Below, piece by piece: positions 15,782-25,496 of a stretch of 64,000 bases of DNA (the first letter of the stretch is position 1; each line of letters starts with the position of its first letter). The notes below the pieces were generated by a model. That model was given only the letters and a program-made list of their open reading frames with translations. It had not been told where the DNA came from and made no database searches. The stretch is from positions 96,907 to 160,906 of IMG/VR virus record IMGVR_UViG_3300024226_000001; one strand, written 5' to 3'. Made by a program: the position numbers and the translations under genes. The stretch comes from a virus.

Positions 15782-16877
15782 AGACTTTACATTCGACGAT
15801 TTAAATAAGCAATTAGCTGATTTAAATCCATTAGGATCTATCATGGAAACTTCAAACTTTTCAAAGGTAACAGATTGGATTCACACAGGAAATTATCATT
15901 TGAACGCATGTGTATCAGGTTCATTATTTAAAGGATGGCCAAACAATAGATCATCATCTATCGCTGGTCCTTCAGGAACAGGTAAAACATTCTTAATGTT
16001 AAACACAGTTAGAGAAGCTATTGATAAAGGATATAGTGTAATTTATTATGATTCTGAAGCAGCCGTTGATAAGGAACAAATGGAAAAGTTTGGAATTGAT
16101 ACTTCCAAAGTAAATTACCAACCTACAAATACAGTTCAAGATTTTAGAACTTCTGTAACTACAATTACTAAGAAAATGCAAGATGCTAAAAGAGCAGGTG
16201 GTGAAGTTCCTAAAGTAATGATTATTTTAGATTCAGCCGGTAACTTAGCGACTGCGAAAGAAATAGCAGATGCAGCAAGTGGTTCTGACAAATCAGATAT
16301 GACTAGATCTAAGGTTTTAAAATCTATCTTTAGAATTATAATGACTCCATTAGCAGATCTTAAAATACCTTTCTTATTTACAAACCATACATACCAATCT
16401 CAATCCTTTATTCCAATGCAAATCGCAGGTGGTGGAACAGGACCACAGTATGCAGCATCAATTGTACTGATGTTAAACAAGGCTCAATTAAAGGACGGAG
16501 CTGAAAAAGTAGGTATTATAGTTACGGCTAAACCTGATAAAAATAGATTTGCAAAGCCACATCCTATTAAGTTTCACTTAAACTTTACAGAAGGTATGAA
16601 TCCTTATGTTGGATTAGAACAATATGCTACATGGGATATTTGTGGAATTACTAGAGGAAATATTGTAAAAGGAGAAAAGATTCCAAAGGCAACAGCAAGA
16701 ACATGGATATGTAAACACCTAGATCATACTGTTGCGAATAAAGATTTCTTTTCTGAAATGGTATTTACACAAACCGTACTAGAGCAAATCGAATCGCACA
16801 TTCAACCTTTGTTTAATTACAACACTGAAATTTCTGAAATTGACGTAGAAGAAATGTTAGAAGATAGTGAAGCATAA
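15768..16877 (+). CDS. uvsX: UvsX recombinase (RecA family)
   Basis: 369 residues (T4 UvsX 391). Walker A GPSGTGKT is at 67-74, YYDSEAAVD at about 94-102 matches the RecA/UvsX Glu that activates water, Walker B is VMIILDSAG, and FLFTNHTYQ with a downstream AGGGTGPQYAAS covers the DNA-binding loop area. It forms the ATP-dependent strand-exchange filament used in recombination-dependent replication with gp46/47 and gp41. It overlaps the next gene by one base. Confidence 0.92.
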   Translation: MAKNKDFTFDDLNKQLADLNPLGSIMETSNFSKVTDWIHTGNYHLNACVSGSLFKGWPNNRSSSIAGPSGTGKTFLMLNTVREAIDKGYSVIYYDSEAAVDKEQMEKFGIDTSKVNYQPTNTVQDFRTSVTTITKKMQDAKRAGGEVPKVMIILDSAGNLATAKEIADAASGSDKSDMTRSKVLKSIFRIIMTPLADLKIPFLFTNHTYQSQSFIPMQIAGGGTGPQYAASIVLMLNKAQLKDGAEKVGIIVTAKPDKNRFAKPHPIKFHLNFTEGMNPYVGLEQYATWDICGITRGNIVKGEKIPKATARTWICKHLDHTVANKDFFSEMVFTQTVLEQIESHIQPLFNYNTEISEIDVEEMLEDSEA

Positions 16878-17188
16878 TGAAGTTGAACATAAACAAGATA
16901 AACGAAGATAAGCTTCCAATTAAATATATTCTGGGAATACAAGAAGAATTAGAATCTTTTCCCGATGCATTTGACATTATGCATATATTTATAACTAGAG
17001 CAGTGAGACAGCCTGACAGACAAAAGGCGTCTTTCACCAAACATGCTCTCAATAAATATTTCGCAAAGGGGAAAAATGAAAATGTAGAATCCGGATTAAA
17101 TGAAGCAATTGGTATGGGACTAATAGAACAAACCAATTCGAACGAAGGTAAAGAAGCTTATAAAATATTAATTAACCCATTCCTATGA
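16877..17188 (+). CDS. hypothetical protein
   Basis: 103 residues, helical, not recognised. A possible winged-helix-like end (SGLNEAIGMGLIEQ then a short beta hairpin EAYKILINPF) is visible but weak. It is translationally coupled on both sides (overlaps of 1 and 4 bp) in the uvsX-oxygenase-gp41 operon. Confidence 0.55.
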   Translation: MKLNINKINEDKLPIKYILGIQEELESFPDAFDIMHIFITRAVRQPDRQKASFTKHALNKYFAKGKNENVESGLNEAIGMGLIEQTNSNEGKEAYKILINPFL

Positions 17189-17778
17189 TAACAATTAGAG
17201 ACAACTTTATTAAAGATGAAAAACTCCTCAGAGATATTGCAAATGATAACACATTTTTTGCAGATCCAGGTGTTTATTACTGGTGGAAAGGATGGTTCAA
17301 CGAAGAACCAGGCCATGAACCTACAGTAAAACAAAGGCTTATATCAGCTATTTGGGCAAATGATTGCCCAATATCTGAAGTATGGGATATAGCAGGATTT
17401 GAATATTGGACAGGTATTCAGTCTGCTAATCCTACATTAGGACATAAGGACAATTTAGGATTTCATTTTGATAAAGATGAATCTTGGTTCAAGAAAACCA
17501 ACGGAGAAGAAATAGTAAGACCTGTAATAGGCACTGTATATTATCCGCCACAACCTGAGTTTGAAGGAGGAGAATTAATAGTTCATACTGCAGGAAAGGA
17601 TAAAGCGCCTGATGTAATTCAAACCCGACCTAATAGATTAATTATATTTAGAGCAGGTGATGATGTCCATGCAGTCGATACGGTTACTAAGGGAACTAGA
17701 AAGGCAATTGCAATTAATTTATGGTCAGATGTACCTTTTGCAAAAACAAATGGTGATTTAGTGGTAGAACAAGTATAA
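17185..17778 (+). CDS. 2-oxoglutarate/Fe(II) oxygenase (prolyl 4-hydroxylase-like)
   Basis: 197 residues. The iron triad HxD...H is seen as GFHFDKD (His and Asp near 92-94) and DDVHAVD (His near 157), with the 2-oxoglutarate-binding Arg in KGTRKAIAINLW. A GGELIVH strand precedes the distal His. Such oxygenases are frequent in T4-like marine phages; substrates may be proteins or nucleobases and none is proven. Here it is embedded among replication genes and could act on DNA bases or on a virion protein. Confidence 0.8.
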   Translation: MITIRDNFIKDEKLLRDIANDNTFFADPGVYYWWKGWFNEEPGHEPTVKQRLISAIWANDCPISEVWDIAGFEYWTGIQSANPTLGHKDNLGFHFDKDESWFKKTNGEEIVRPVIGTVYYPPQPEFEGGELIVHTAGKDKAPDVIQTRPNRLIIFRAGDDVHAVDTVTKGTRKAIAINLWSDVPFAKTNGDLVVEQV

Positions 17779-17788
17779 AAACTATAAT

Positions 17789-19102
17789 ATGAAATTTGGA
17801 CCTGATTTTGAAAAAATATTCTTTAAATTATCTTTACAGAAACCCAAGTATCTAGGAAATATTAAACGAGGATTCTACACCTCAGAAGATATTGACTTAA
17901 TACACTTCCTTGCTACTAAGTTCTATGATAAGTTTCATGAAACTCCTTCTAACGAGCAAATGAAACTGCTTATTAAGAATGATAAGATTTCAGGAAAGGT
18001 TGAAGAGTCTATTATAGATATTGTATATAATGTAGACCTTGACCAATATGACGAAGAATGGTTAACTTCTACAGCCGAAGCATGGATTAAATGGCGTAAC
18101 TTTGATAATACTCTTATAGATACTATCGAGTATATTAAAACAACTGAAGTAACACCGGATAATGCAGACTCGATCATCTCTAAGGTTAAAACTTTAATTA
18201 ATGATAGAAACTCTATCGTATTTAACTCTGACCTAGGATTAGACTTCTTTAAACCAGAGGATCACTCTTTCGAAGATGCCGTTAAAGTATCTACAGGATA
18301 TAACTTTTTAGATCGAGCCTTAAATGGTGGTTATGATAAAGATGGTTCTTTAGTTGTTTATGTAGGTGAACAGAATATCGGTAAATCAATTTACCTTGCT
18401 AACGATGCCGCTAATTTTGTAAAGATGGGAACAAACACTGCGGTAATCACTGCAGAAATGTCAGCTATTAAATTTATGAAAAGAATCGGTTCTAATTTAC
18501 TAAGCATAAATATTTCAGACTACGAAGAAAAATCTAAAAATTCTGATTTGATCAAAAGAAAATTAGAAACAGTAGGAGACGGCTTTACTCCCCCTGGTCA
18601 ATTATTTGTAAAACAATTTCCAACATCACAGGCGACTGTTCCAGATATTGAAGCATACTTAAAGCAAATTGAAGAAGAAAGAAAAATAAAACTAGGTGCA
18701 GTAGTTATTGACTATATTAATATTCTTTCTAATTTTAGAAATCCTAATTCTGAAAACACATATCTTAAGATCAAGCAGATTGCAGAAGATCTTAGAGCAA
18801 TGGGTGTAAGAAACGGATGGCTAATTGTAACAGCAACACAGATTACAAGAAACGGTTATAATTCAAGCGATATCACAATGACAGATGTTGCAGAATCAGC
18901 AGGTCTATCACATACTGCAGATATTATGCTTGGTATTATACAAGACGATATGATGAGAGCTAGTTATGAATACTGGCTTAAAATATTGAAAATACGAGAC
19001 GGTGAAGGTAGAGGATCTAAATGTAAATTAGGAATTAACTATAATTACATGAGACTTACAGAGACCGATGAAGTTACTAATTCTAACATACACAGCTTAT
19101 AA
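17789..19102 (+). CDS. 41: replicative DNA helicase (gp41, DnaB-like)
   Basis: 437 residues (T4 gp41 475). An N-terminal helical domain is followed by a RecA-type motor with Walker A GEQNIGKS (193-200, final Ser in place of Thr), a TAEMSAIKFMKRIG arginine/helix segment, Walker B AVVIDYINIL, and ATQITRNGYNSSDITMTDVA with the sensor Gln. It is a hexameric 5'-3' helicase that unwinds ahead of the fork and associates with primase. No primase is visible in this window. Confidence 0.9.
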   Translation: MKFGPDFEKIFFKLSLQKPKYLGNIKRGFYTSEDIDLIHFLATKFYDKFHETPSNEQMKLLIKNDKISGKVEESIIDIVYNVDLDQYDEEWLTSTAEAWIKWRNFDNTLIDTIEYIKTTEVTPDNADSIISKVKTLINDRNSIVFNSDLGLDFFKPEDHSFEDAVKVSTGYNFLDRALNGGYDKDGSLVVYVGEQNIGKSIYLANDAANFVKMGTNTAVITAEMSAIKFMKRIGSNLLSINISDYEEKSKNSDLIKRKLETVGDGFTPPGQLFVKQFPTSQATVPDIEAYLKQIEEERKIKLGAVVIDYINILSNFRNPNSENTYLKIKQIAEDLRAMGVRNGWLIVTATQITRNGYNSSDITMTDVAESAGLSHTADIMLGIIQDDMMRASYEYWLKILKIRDGEGRGSKCKLGINYNYMRLTETDEVTNSNIHSL

Positions 19103-19104
19103 TT

Positions 19105-19551
19105 ATGAGAACAAAAAGAGATAAAATATTTGACAACACTTTCGAAGACGGCGGAGACTTTGAACTAAATGGAACTATTTCATTTAACCTTAATCCACAA
19201 TACACGGATAACAGAGACGAAGAAGATAAAATAGAAAGTGAACAAATCAGAAATAAGATTCATGAATTAATAGAGGCTTCAAGATTTAAGAAGTTTAATG
19301 AGGTAGATGAATTTCAGCAGATAACTAAATTAAGAAAATTAGACATAAATGAAGTGTATGGGTTTATGTATGACGAACTAAGCACAAAGTTTTCTATAAT
19401 AGATTTATTTTCAGAACTATGCGATTACTTTAATATCAATCCAACTAAATTTTATTCTTCACTAAGTAACAAATATAAGGAAGCCCTTATTCAAGAACTT
19501 GACAAGAAAACAAACGTCTTAAAAAGAAAGAACATAAATAAACTTTTCTAA
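19105..19551 (+). CDS. hypothetical protein between helicase and gp47
   Basis: 148 residues, acidic N-terminus, helical C-terminus, no recognised family. It ends KRKNINKLF, similar to the -LF tails of DNA polymerase, RNase H and Agt homologues in this window, which suggests sliding-clamp contact. It sits between gp41 and gp47 with 2-bp gaps, so a replication or recombination accessory role is likely but unproven. Confidence 0.55.
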   Translation: MRTKRDKIFDNTFEDGGDFELNGTISFNLNPQYTDNRDEEDKIESEQIRNKIHELIEASRFKKFNEVDEFQQITKLRKLDINEVYGFMYDELSTKFSIIDLFSELCDYFNINPTKFYSSLSNKYKEALIQELDKKTNVLKRKNINKLF

Positions 19552-19553
19552 AA

Positions 19554-20669
19554 ATGATAGAGCCAAAGGTATTAGAGAAACCAGTAAATAGAATCTGGAT
19601 TCTCGGAGATATGCACCTTGGAGTTCGTTCTAATTCTCTGGAATGGTTACAGACACAGAAAGATTTTTACGAAAACCAATTTATTCCAACACTAAAAAGA
19701 GATGTCAAAGAAGGCGACATTTTAGTTCAGGTTGGAGACGCATTCGATAATAGACAAAGTATAAACTTAAGAGTTCTGCACTATGCAGTAGATCTTTTTG
19801 AAAGATTAGGTGAAATTTTGCCAGTTCATGTTATATGCGGTAACCATGATATATGGGCTAAAAAATCCAATGATGTAAGTTCAATAGATTCTTTAAAGTG
19901 GATTCCTAACGTTGCAGTATATAAGGAACCTAGGGAATTTAAATGGGGAGGAAAGAAAGTTCTCTTAATGCCATGGAGAAGAGATTCCACACATGAAGCA
20001 GAAACACTTGCACAATTTCCAAATTCAGATATTGTATTTTGCCATTCTGAAGTTTCAGGAGTTTCTTTAAATTCTAAAGTTAAAAACCACCATGGAACAG
20101 ATACTATTTCTTATAAAAACTATGATGCAGTTTATTCAGGACATATTCATTATAGACAAACTAAAGGAAAGTTAAGATTAGTAGGAACTCCTTACGAATT
20201 AACAAGATCTGATTCGGGTAACACTAAGGGCTTTGATATGGTTGATCTAGGAACCATGGAAGAAACCTTTTACGAAAATACTATATCACCTAAGTTCGTA
20301 AAGTTTTATCTTACAGGTCTTTACAATGTTTCTCTTGGTGAATTTAAAGATAAGATTAGAAATAATTATGTAGATTTATATGTTCCTTCTAATATTGCAA
20401 CAACAAGTGCACTGTCAAGATTAATAAACAAAATACAAAAAATAGGTAGAAGAATAGAACCAAACATATATGAATTAGATTCTTTCTTAGATAAGGACTT
20501 ATATGATATGGATGAAATAGAAGATCTCTATAAGAACTATAACATTCTACACCTATGTAATACGTTCGTTGATGGTCTTCCACATGATGACGAAACTAGA
20601 GAAAGAGTTAAGACTAGTTTAAAAAACTTGCATGATAAGTGTGCATATAATTACGATAACGAAGCATGA
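19554..20669 (+). CDS. 47: recombination endonuclease subunit gp47 (Mre11/SbcD-like)
   Basis: 371 residues (T4 gp47 339). It carries all calcineurin-like phosphoesterase motifs: GDMHLGV (18-24), GDAFDNR, CGNHDIW, FCHSEVSG and SGHIHYRQ, giving a two-metal nuclease centre. With gp46 it resects DNA ends for recombination and for host DNA breakdown. It overlaps gp46 by 4 bp (ATGA), in the same order as in T4. Confidence 0.93.
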   Translation: MIEPKVLEKPVNRIWILGDMHLGVRSNSLEWLQTQKDFYENQFIPTLKRDVKEGDILVQVGDAFDNRQSINLRVLHYAVDLFERLGEILPVHVICGNHDIWAKKSNDVSSIDSLKWIPNVAVYKEPREFKWGGKKVLLMPWRRDSTHEAETLAQFPNSDIVFCHSEVSGVSLNSKVKNHHGTDTISYKNYDAVYSGHIHYRQTKGKLRLVGTPYELTRSDSGNTKGFDMVDLGTMEETFYENTISPKFVKFYLTGLYNVSLGEFKDKIRNNYVDLYVPSNIATTSALSRLINKIQKIGRRIEPNIYELDSFLDKDLYDMDEIEDLYKNYNILHLCNTFVDGLPHDDETRERVKTSLKNLHDKCAYNYDNEA

Positions 20670-22339
20670 AAATCAAATCAATAGAATTTAAAAACTTTGC
20701 ATCATACGGAAATTCAATTCAAAGGATAGAATTCGAAGATGATAAAGCGGAGTTGTTATTAACTCTTGGTAAAAATGGTCATGGTAAAACTACCATCGCC
20801 AATGCAATAGTATATGCGCTATACGGTAAAGTTGAAGGTGTTAAGATGGCGGACCTTCCTAATAGAATTAATAAGGAATTATGGGTAAGAATAGAACTTC
20901 AATGTAAAGGAACTATAGTAGAAATCGAGAGAGGTTTGATGCCTAATAGATTTAAAGTTCTTTTAAATGGAATTGAATTTGATAAAGCAGGTAAGAAATC
21001 AGTTCAGGATTATTTAGAAGAAGAGATATTCGGAATCCCATATCATGTATTTAAAAACATTATAATTTTATCTGTAAATGATTTTAAGTCGTTCTTAACA
21101 ATGACAAATCATGATAAAAGACAAATCATCGATAAAATGTTTGGATTCTCCATCCTTAATGATATGCAAAAGCAGATTAAAGATGAAAGAAGAGATCTTA
21201 AAATAGAATTAGATTCTTATGAAAAAGAATTAAGCCAGCTTAGTGAAAATATAGTTTCAGTTAATATGAAATTAAATCAATTACTAGCAGAAGCTGACAC
21301 TAAAAACAAAGAAGAAATAGAATCTTTGAAAACTAGTCTTAAAAAATATGATTCTAATAGAATTAAATTAGAAGAGGCAAGCACCAAAGTATCTAAAATG
21401 ATTACTTCTAATTCTTCTGACTTACAGGAAAAACAATCTAAATATACTTCACTTAAATATGAGTTAGTAGAATTAAAGAAAAAGCTAGCGTTATATGAAA
21501 CTGATAAATGTCCAACATGTGAAGGCGAACTAACCTCTTCTTTTCACCAAGAAAGAAAAAAAGAAATAGAGTCTAAGGCAGAATCTCTTCCTTCTGATAT
21601 CTCAAAGGCAGAAACAAAGGTGAATGATATTAAATCTAATATTTCAGATTTAAGAATTAAGGACAAGGCAATTAACGATAAAGTGTCTACTATTAATACT
21701 AACATTAGAAATTTAAAGAATGAATTAGTAAAGATAAAAGATTCTTTAAATTCTAATAATGATTTTTCACACTTAAAGCAAATCATTGAAGAATTCGAAA
21801 TACAAGAATCATCAAAGTCAAATTTAAAGGATGAAACTTCTGGTAACTATAATTTCTTAGAAATAATAGAAGAGGTTCTAGGTGAAGATGGCGTTAAGAA
21901 CCTTGCAATTCAAACTATTTTACCAGGTCTTAATGCTAATATTGCCGCAATGGGTCAGACAATGCACTTACCTTTCCATATAAGATTCGATGAAAAGTTT
22001 AATTGTCTTATTAATCATTTAGGAGAAGAGATCAATCCACTTACATTATCTACAGGTGAAAGAAAGAAGGCAGACTTTATTATAATTATTGCTATCATTA
22101 AAATACTTAAGTTAAGATTTCCACAATTAAATCTTTTATTCTTAGACGAGTTATTATCTTCAGTAGATGCAGATGGAGTCCATAATATTCTTAAAATTCT
22201 ATCACAGGTTATTAAAGATAGTAAGATTAATACTTTCGTAATTAATCACACCGTTCTTCCCCATGAATTATTTGATAAAAAGATACAAATATATAGAGAA
22301 AATGGATTCTCTAAACTCGAGATAGAGGTTATAGAATAA
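20666..22339 (+). CDS. 46: recombination endonuclease subunit gp46 (Rad50/SbcC-like)
   Basis: 557 residues (T4 gp46 560). Walker A GKNGHGKT is at 35-42, a long coiled coil runs from about 165 to 400 and carries a zinc-hook CPTC at 282-285, followed by the ABC signature LSTGERKKAD and Walker B LLFLDELLSSVD. It is an ATP-driven clamp that works with gp47 in DNA end resection. It is the last gene of the replication operon, and a late-type box follows. Confidence 0.93.
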   Translation: MKIKSIEFKNFASYGNSIQRIEFEDDKAELLLTLGKNGHGKTTIANAIVYALYGKVEGVKMADLPNRINKELWVRIELQCKGTIVEIERGLMPNRFKVLLNGIEFDKAGKKSVQDYLEEEIFGIPYHVFKNIIILSVNDFKSFLTMTNHDKRQIIDKMFGFSILNDMQKQIKDERRDLKIELDSYEKELSQLSENIVSVNMKLNQLLAEADTKNKEEIESLKTSLKKYDSNRIKLEEASTKVSKMITSNSSDLQEKQSKYTSLKYELVELKKKLALYETDKCPTCEGELTSSFHQERKKEIESKAESLPSDISKAETKVNDIKSNISDLRIKDKAINDKVSTINTNIRNLKNELVKIKDSLNSNNDFSHLKQIIEEFEIQESSKSNLKDETSGNYNFLEIIEEVLGEDGVKNLAIQTILPGLNANIAAMGQTMHLPFHIRFDEKFNCLINHLGEEINPLTLSTGERKKADFIIIIAIIKILKLRFPQLNLLFLDELLSSVDADGVHNILKILSQVIKDSKINTFVINHTVLPHELFDKKIQIYRENGFSKLEIEVIE

Positions 22340-22340
22340 A

Positions 22341-22349
22341 GATATATAA
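22341..22349 (+). promoter_or_regulatory. late-type promoter box
   Basis: GATATATAA, 27 bp before the AAA ATPase start. One of at least twelve (A/G)ATATATA boxes upstream of virion genes; it resembles the T4 late promoter TATAAATA. Confidence 0.55.
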
Positions 22350-22375
22350 ATCAAATAAAAAGATTTCACTTAAAC

Positions 22376-23713
22376 ATGAATAATAAAATCTTAAAATACG
22401 ATCAGTATTTAAATGAAGCTATGAAAACGGGTTCAATAGAACTTGTAAATCCTTCTCTAAATAAAGCAGCTACGATAATCGCAAGATTTGTAAATAAGAA
22501 AACAAAGAAGGACTTTAAAAAGTTTCCATTTGAAATGATAACTGATATGGGTTCTGGAGTAATGTTTTACTCAAGTAAAGGTACAGAGGCATTTATGGTA
22601 ACTCCCGCTGCTGCAAAAAACCCTGGTATTGTAGGTTCTATAATCTATTTCTCAGATGCAGCAGACGCTAAATCTGATTTTTCTATTTCATCTGAAACAT
22701 TCCCAATTGTTAAATTAGTTGGAGAATTCGTTAGATTAATGGATAAAAAATACGTTGCATCTATACAAGAGTCAATGTTATTAGAAAGAAGAACTAAAAG
22801 AGCATTCTCTAAAGAAGAAATTAAAATGATCGAGGCTAAATTAGCAGCTGGAATGGCCGTTAATAAAATAGCAGACGAATTAGAAGTTCCTTATTCTTCA
22901 ATCATGAATATTAAGAAAGGACAGCAGGTTGTAGTAAAACCTACCGCAGCTGAAACACAAAATGATATGACACTTAATGATAAGGTTAAATATCTTGAAG
23001 AAACAATGGAAGATATTTACGAAATATCAAGAAGAGTCGCTGCAGGTGCATTTAACTCTTTATTTATTTCAGGTAGAGCAGGTACTGGTAAAACATATAA
23101 TGTAGAAAGAGCAATGAAAGATGAAGGTCTTGTTGACGAAGAAGATTACGTTATGGTTTCAGGTGCAGCATCTGTTATTATGATGTATAAGAAATTCTAT
23201 CAATATAGAAATAAGACATTAATCTTTGATGACTGTGATGCAGTATTTAGAGATGAAAACGGTAGAAACTTAATGAAAGCGGCATTAGATACAAAGAAAG
23301 TAAGAAAAATCTCTTATTTAAAAAAGACTAAAGCAGTATATGATCCTAAAGATGTGAGTCCTGAAGAAGCATTCACATTAGAAGAAAATGGAATTGTTCC
23401 TAACTCATTTGAATTCGCAGGAAGAGTAATTTTTATTTCGAATTTAGCAAAAGAAAAGGCAGATCCAGATGGAGCTATTAGATCTAGATCTATTTTAGTA
23501 GATGTAAATCCTGATGATGCAACCTTAATGGAAAGAATGGAAAGGTTATTACCCCATTTAGAACCTACCGAGATGCCACTTAAAGAAAAGGAAGAAATCT
23601 ACGAATTTATGAAAAACGCAAACGATATTTCTATGAGAACATTCGTTAAAGCAGCTGGTTTAAAAATGTCAGGTTTACCAAACTGGCAAAGAGCAGCGAC
23701 AAGATACCTATAA
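22376..23713 (+). CDS. AAA+ ATPase with capsid-targeting-like N-terminus and HTH segment
   Basis: 445 residues. The N-terminus MNNKILKYDQYLNE|AM resembles the targeting peptide of packaged head proteins; a second possible cut is IQE (130-132). Residues 144-182 look like a resolvase-type helix-turn-helix (FSKEEIKMIEAKLAAGMAVN onward). The AAA+ core has Walker A GRAGTGKT (233-240), Walker B TLIFDDCDAVF and an IRSRSI arginine-finger segment. It sits behind a late-type box and ahead of gp15, so it is made late. It may be an assembly ATPase or a packaged ATPase; neither is established. Confidence 0.75.
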   Translation: MNNKILKYDQYLNEAMKTGSIELVNPSLNKAATIIARFVNKKTKKDFKKFPFEMITDMGSGVMFYSSKGTEAFMVTPAAAKNPGIVGSIIYFSDAADAKSDFSISSETFPIVKLVGEFVRLMDKKYVASIQESMLLERRTKRAFSKEEIKMIEAKLAAGMAVNKIADELEVPYSSIMNIKKGQQVVVKPTAAETQNDMTLNDKVKYLEETMEDIYEISRRVAAGAFNSLFISGRAGTGKTYNVERAMKDEGLVDEEDYVMVSGAASVIMMYKKFYQYRNKTLIFDDCDAVFRDENGRNLMKAALDTKKVRKISYLKKTKAVYDPKDVSPEEAFTLEENGIVPNSFEFAGRVIFISNLAKEKADPDGAIRSRSILVDVNPDDATLMERMERLLPHLEPTEMPLKEKEEIYEFMKNANDISMRTFVKAAGLKMSGLPNWQRAATRYL

Positions 23714-23716
23714 TAA

Positions 23717-24610
23717 ATGGCTACATATAATCTTAAATATAACACGGACGATTCTGTAATTAGGCATATAATTATCGGTCTATTGGCAGACTTAAATAAT
23801 AAAGTTTGGTTTCAAAGACAAGTAAGCGCTAATGAGAGAAAGGATATAGACGTTCCTTTTTATTATTCGATCACAGGAGACGATCAATTTTTAAGAGATA
23901 ATTTTCTATTTACAACAGCAAGTGGCGATGACTGCTACCCTGATCCTGGGTTTGCAGATGGAAATTACGATGTAATTCCAAGAGGAGTCGCTAGAATTTC
24001 TTCAATATCTATAGAATCTTCTAAACTAGTCAATAAAAGAATAATGGGAAATTATTCTAGACTTGATGAAGAAGGAGCTCTACAAGCATATTCTTCTGAA
24101 TTTGAAATGATTCCAATTTTAATAAATTTTGACATAGAAGTTTTAGTATCTTCAATGTTAGATTCTTTAAAGATTACTGAAATGATAGTAAAGAAATTAT
24201 ATAAATCTAATTACTTTAACATAGAAGTAGGACATCTAGAAGAAGGAACGTACAGATTACCTTCGTATTATTCTTTACCGGATGATTATACAGTGGAGGC
24301 TCCAATAGATTTTGGATTCGACGATAAAGACAAATATAAAATAACATTTCCAATAGAAGTAAATTCATTTATACCTTCTTTCTCAAACACGCCAGACGGA
24401 AATCCAGGTTCTGGATCATCTGGAGAATCTGGAGAATCTAGAGCATATAGATATGGTTCAGGTGGATCTTCTGAATTTCACGCTGGAAATAGGATGTTTG
24501 AAATAAAACAAAAATCAATTACATCTAATAAAGGAGAGGCAAAGGATGAGCAATCACAGGCACAACCTGACAATCCTAACATAATTGATGAAAACGATAC
24601 AGATATATAG
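23717..24610 (+). CDS. 15: tail terminator / sheath stabiliser (gp15-like)
   Basis: 297 residues (T4 gp15 272). Alignable features are the N-terminal RHIIIGLLADLNNKVWFQRQ, the VPFYYS strand, VIPRGVARISSISI, and FEMIPILINFDIEVLVSSML (compare T4 ...IKMIYELSIFTRYEDDMFQI). T4 gp15 forms the hexamer that caps the tail tube and sheath and joins the head neck. The last ~75 residues are a disordered Gly/Ser-rich tail. It follows the AAA ATPase by 3 bp; a late-type box overlaps its stop codon. Confidence 0.75.
   Translation: MATYNLKYNTDDSVIRHIIIGLLADLNNKVWFQRQVSANERKDIDVPFYYSITGDDQFLRDNFLFTTASGDDCYPDPGFADGNYDVIPRGVARISSISIESSKLVNKRIMGNYSRLDEEGALQAYSSEFEMIPILINFDIEVLVSSMLDSLKITEMIVKKLYKSNYFNIEVGHLEEGTYRLPSYYSLPDDYTVEAPIDFGFDDKDKYKITFPIEVNSFIPSFSNTPDGNPGSGSSGESGESRAYRYGSGGSSEFHAGNRMFEIKQKSITSNKGEAKDEQSQAQPDNPNIIDENDTDI
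24601..24609 (+). promoter_or_regulatory. late-type promoter box
   Basis: AGATATATAG overlaps the stop codon of the gp15-like gene and lies about 31 bp upstream of the next ATG. Confidence 0.55.
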
Positions 24611-24639
24611 TTAAACAATAAAATTAAACGAATAATAAA

Positions 24640-25392
24640 ATGACAAACATGTTAGCACCTTTCGTAAAAATTGAAGAAAACGTTCAATTCTATTTAAATA
24701 ATAGAGCTTACGAAATAAAAGAAAACAACATTGAAATTATCGAAAGACCAACTAATAAAGAATTTTTAAACGCAATTTCTGCTTTTGAAAACTTCGATAT
24801 AGTAGGAAACGATATCAAATGGTATAACAAAGGTTCAAAATTTATTTACAACATTGAAGAAGGAAAGTTCTACAATGGAACATCTGAAATTACTGAATCA
24901 TTCTCAACATACGTATTAGCCAGCGGACTAGTTAGATATGACAACAAAAATAAAGCTGAATTATTTGAAAGCCTTTCTACTATTGTAGAAAATTTCATGT
25001 ATTTAGACTTCGCTACCACGTATAAGAAGGGAGGTGTCACTGTTGATTTATTTAAATTAGATGAAAATCTATTTATTTCAAGATTCAACAAAGACACCAA
25101 ATTAAATAAATTCTTTTCAGCTACCGCTAACGAAGCAGTATCTTATATTAAAGCAGAAACTTCAGAAGACGCTTCAGCTGTAGTAATTGAAATGCTAGAA
25201 GGAGAAACTTTAGAACTTGCTAAGAAATCTGAAGAAATTTCAAAGTTTGAAGAAATGATTTCTTTCTTAAAAGATCAAAGAGGTTTATTAGCTGAAGCTG
25301 ATAAATCAATTGAAGAAATTAAAGCTGCTGATGCTTTAATTAATTCAGAGATTAAAGTATGGGAAGATAAGATCGAAGCTTTAAACGCATAA
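24640..25392 (+). CDS. hypothetical late protein with C-terminal coiled coil
   Basis: 250 residues. Residues 1-170 are mixed alpha/beta, and about 190-250 form a heptad-rich helix (ELAKKSEEISKFEEMISFLK onward). No recognised family. It has its own late-type box and a strong terminator after it, so it forms a single-gene late unit and is probably an abundant virion or assembly protein. It stands between gp15 and the gp55-like sigma factor. Confidence 0.6.
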   Translation: MTNMLAPFVKIEENVQFYLNNRAYEIKENNIEIIERPTNKEFLNAISAFENFDIVGNDIKWYNKGSKFIYNIEEGKFYNGTSEITESFSTYVLASGLVRYDNKNKAELFESLSTIVENFMYLDFATTYKKGGVTVDLFKLDENLFISRFNKDTKLNKFFSATANEAVSYIKAETSEDASAVVIEMLEGETLELAKKSEEISKFEEMISFLKDQRGLLAEADKSIEEIKAADALINSEIKVWEDKIEALNA

Positions 25393-25414
25393 GACGTATC
25401 ATCGTAAAATAGAG

Positions 25415-25437
25415 AAGGGACCATTGGTCCCTTTTTT
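25415..25437 (+). terminator. rho-independent terminator
   Basis: GGGACCA/TGGTCCC stem followed by TTTTTT, directly after the preceding late gene and before the gp55-like gene. Confidence 0.9.
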
Positions 25438-25449
25438 AGGTTAATAAAC

Positions 25450-25473
25450 TTTTTAACATTTTTGAGTATAATC
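25450..25473 (+). promoter_or_regulatory. putative promoter of the gp55-like gene
   Basis: TTTTTAACATTTTTGAGTAT then AATC; the AGTATAAT core lies about 26 bp before the GTG start. This is the middle/early type, not the ATATATA late type. Confidence 0.5.
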
Positions 25474-25496
25474 TCTATAAATAAACCAACAACATT

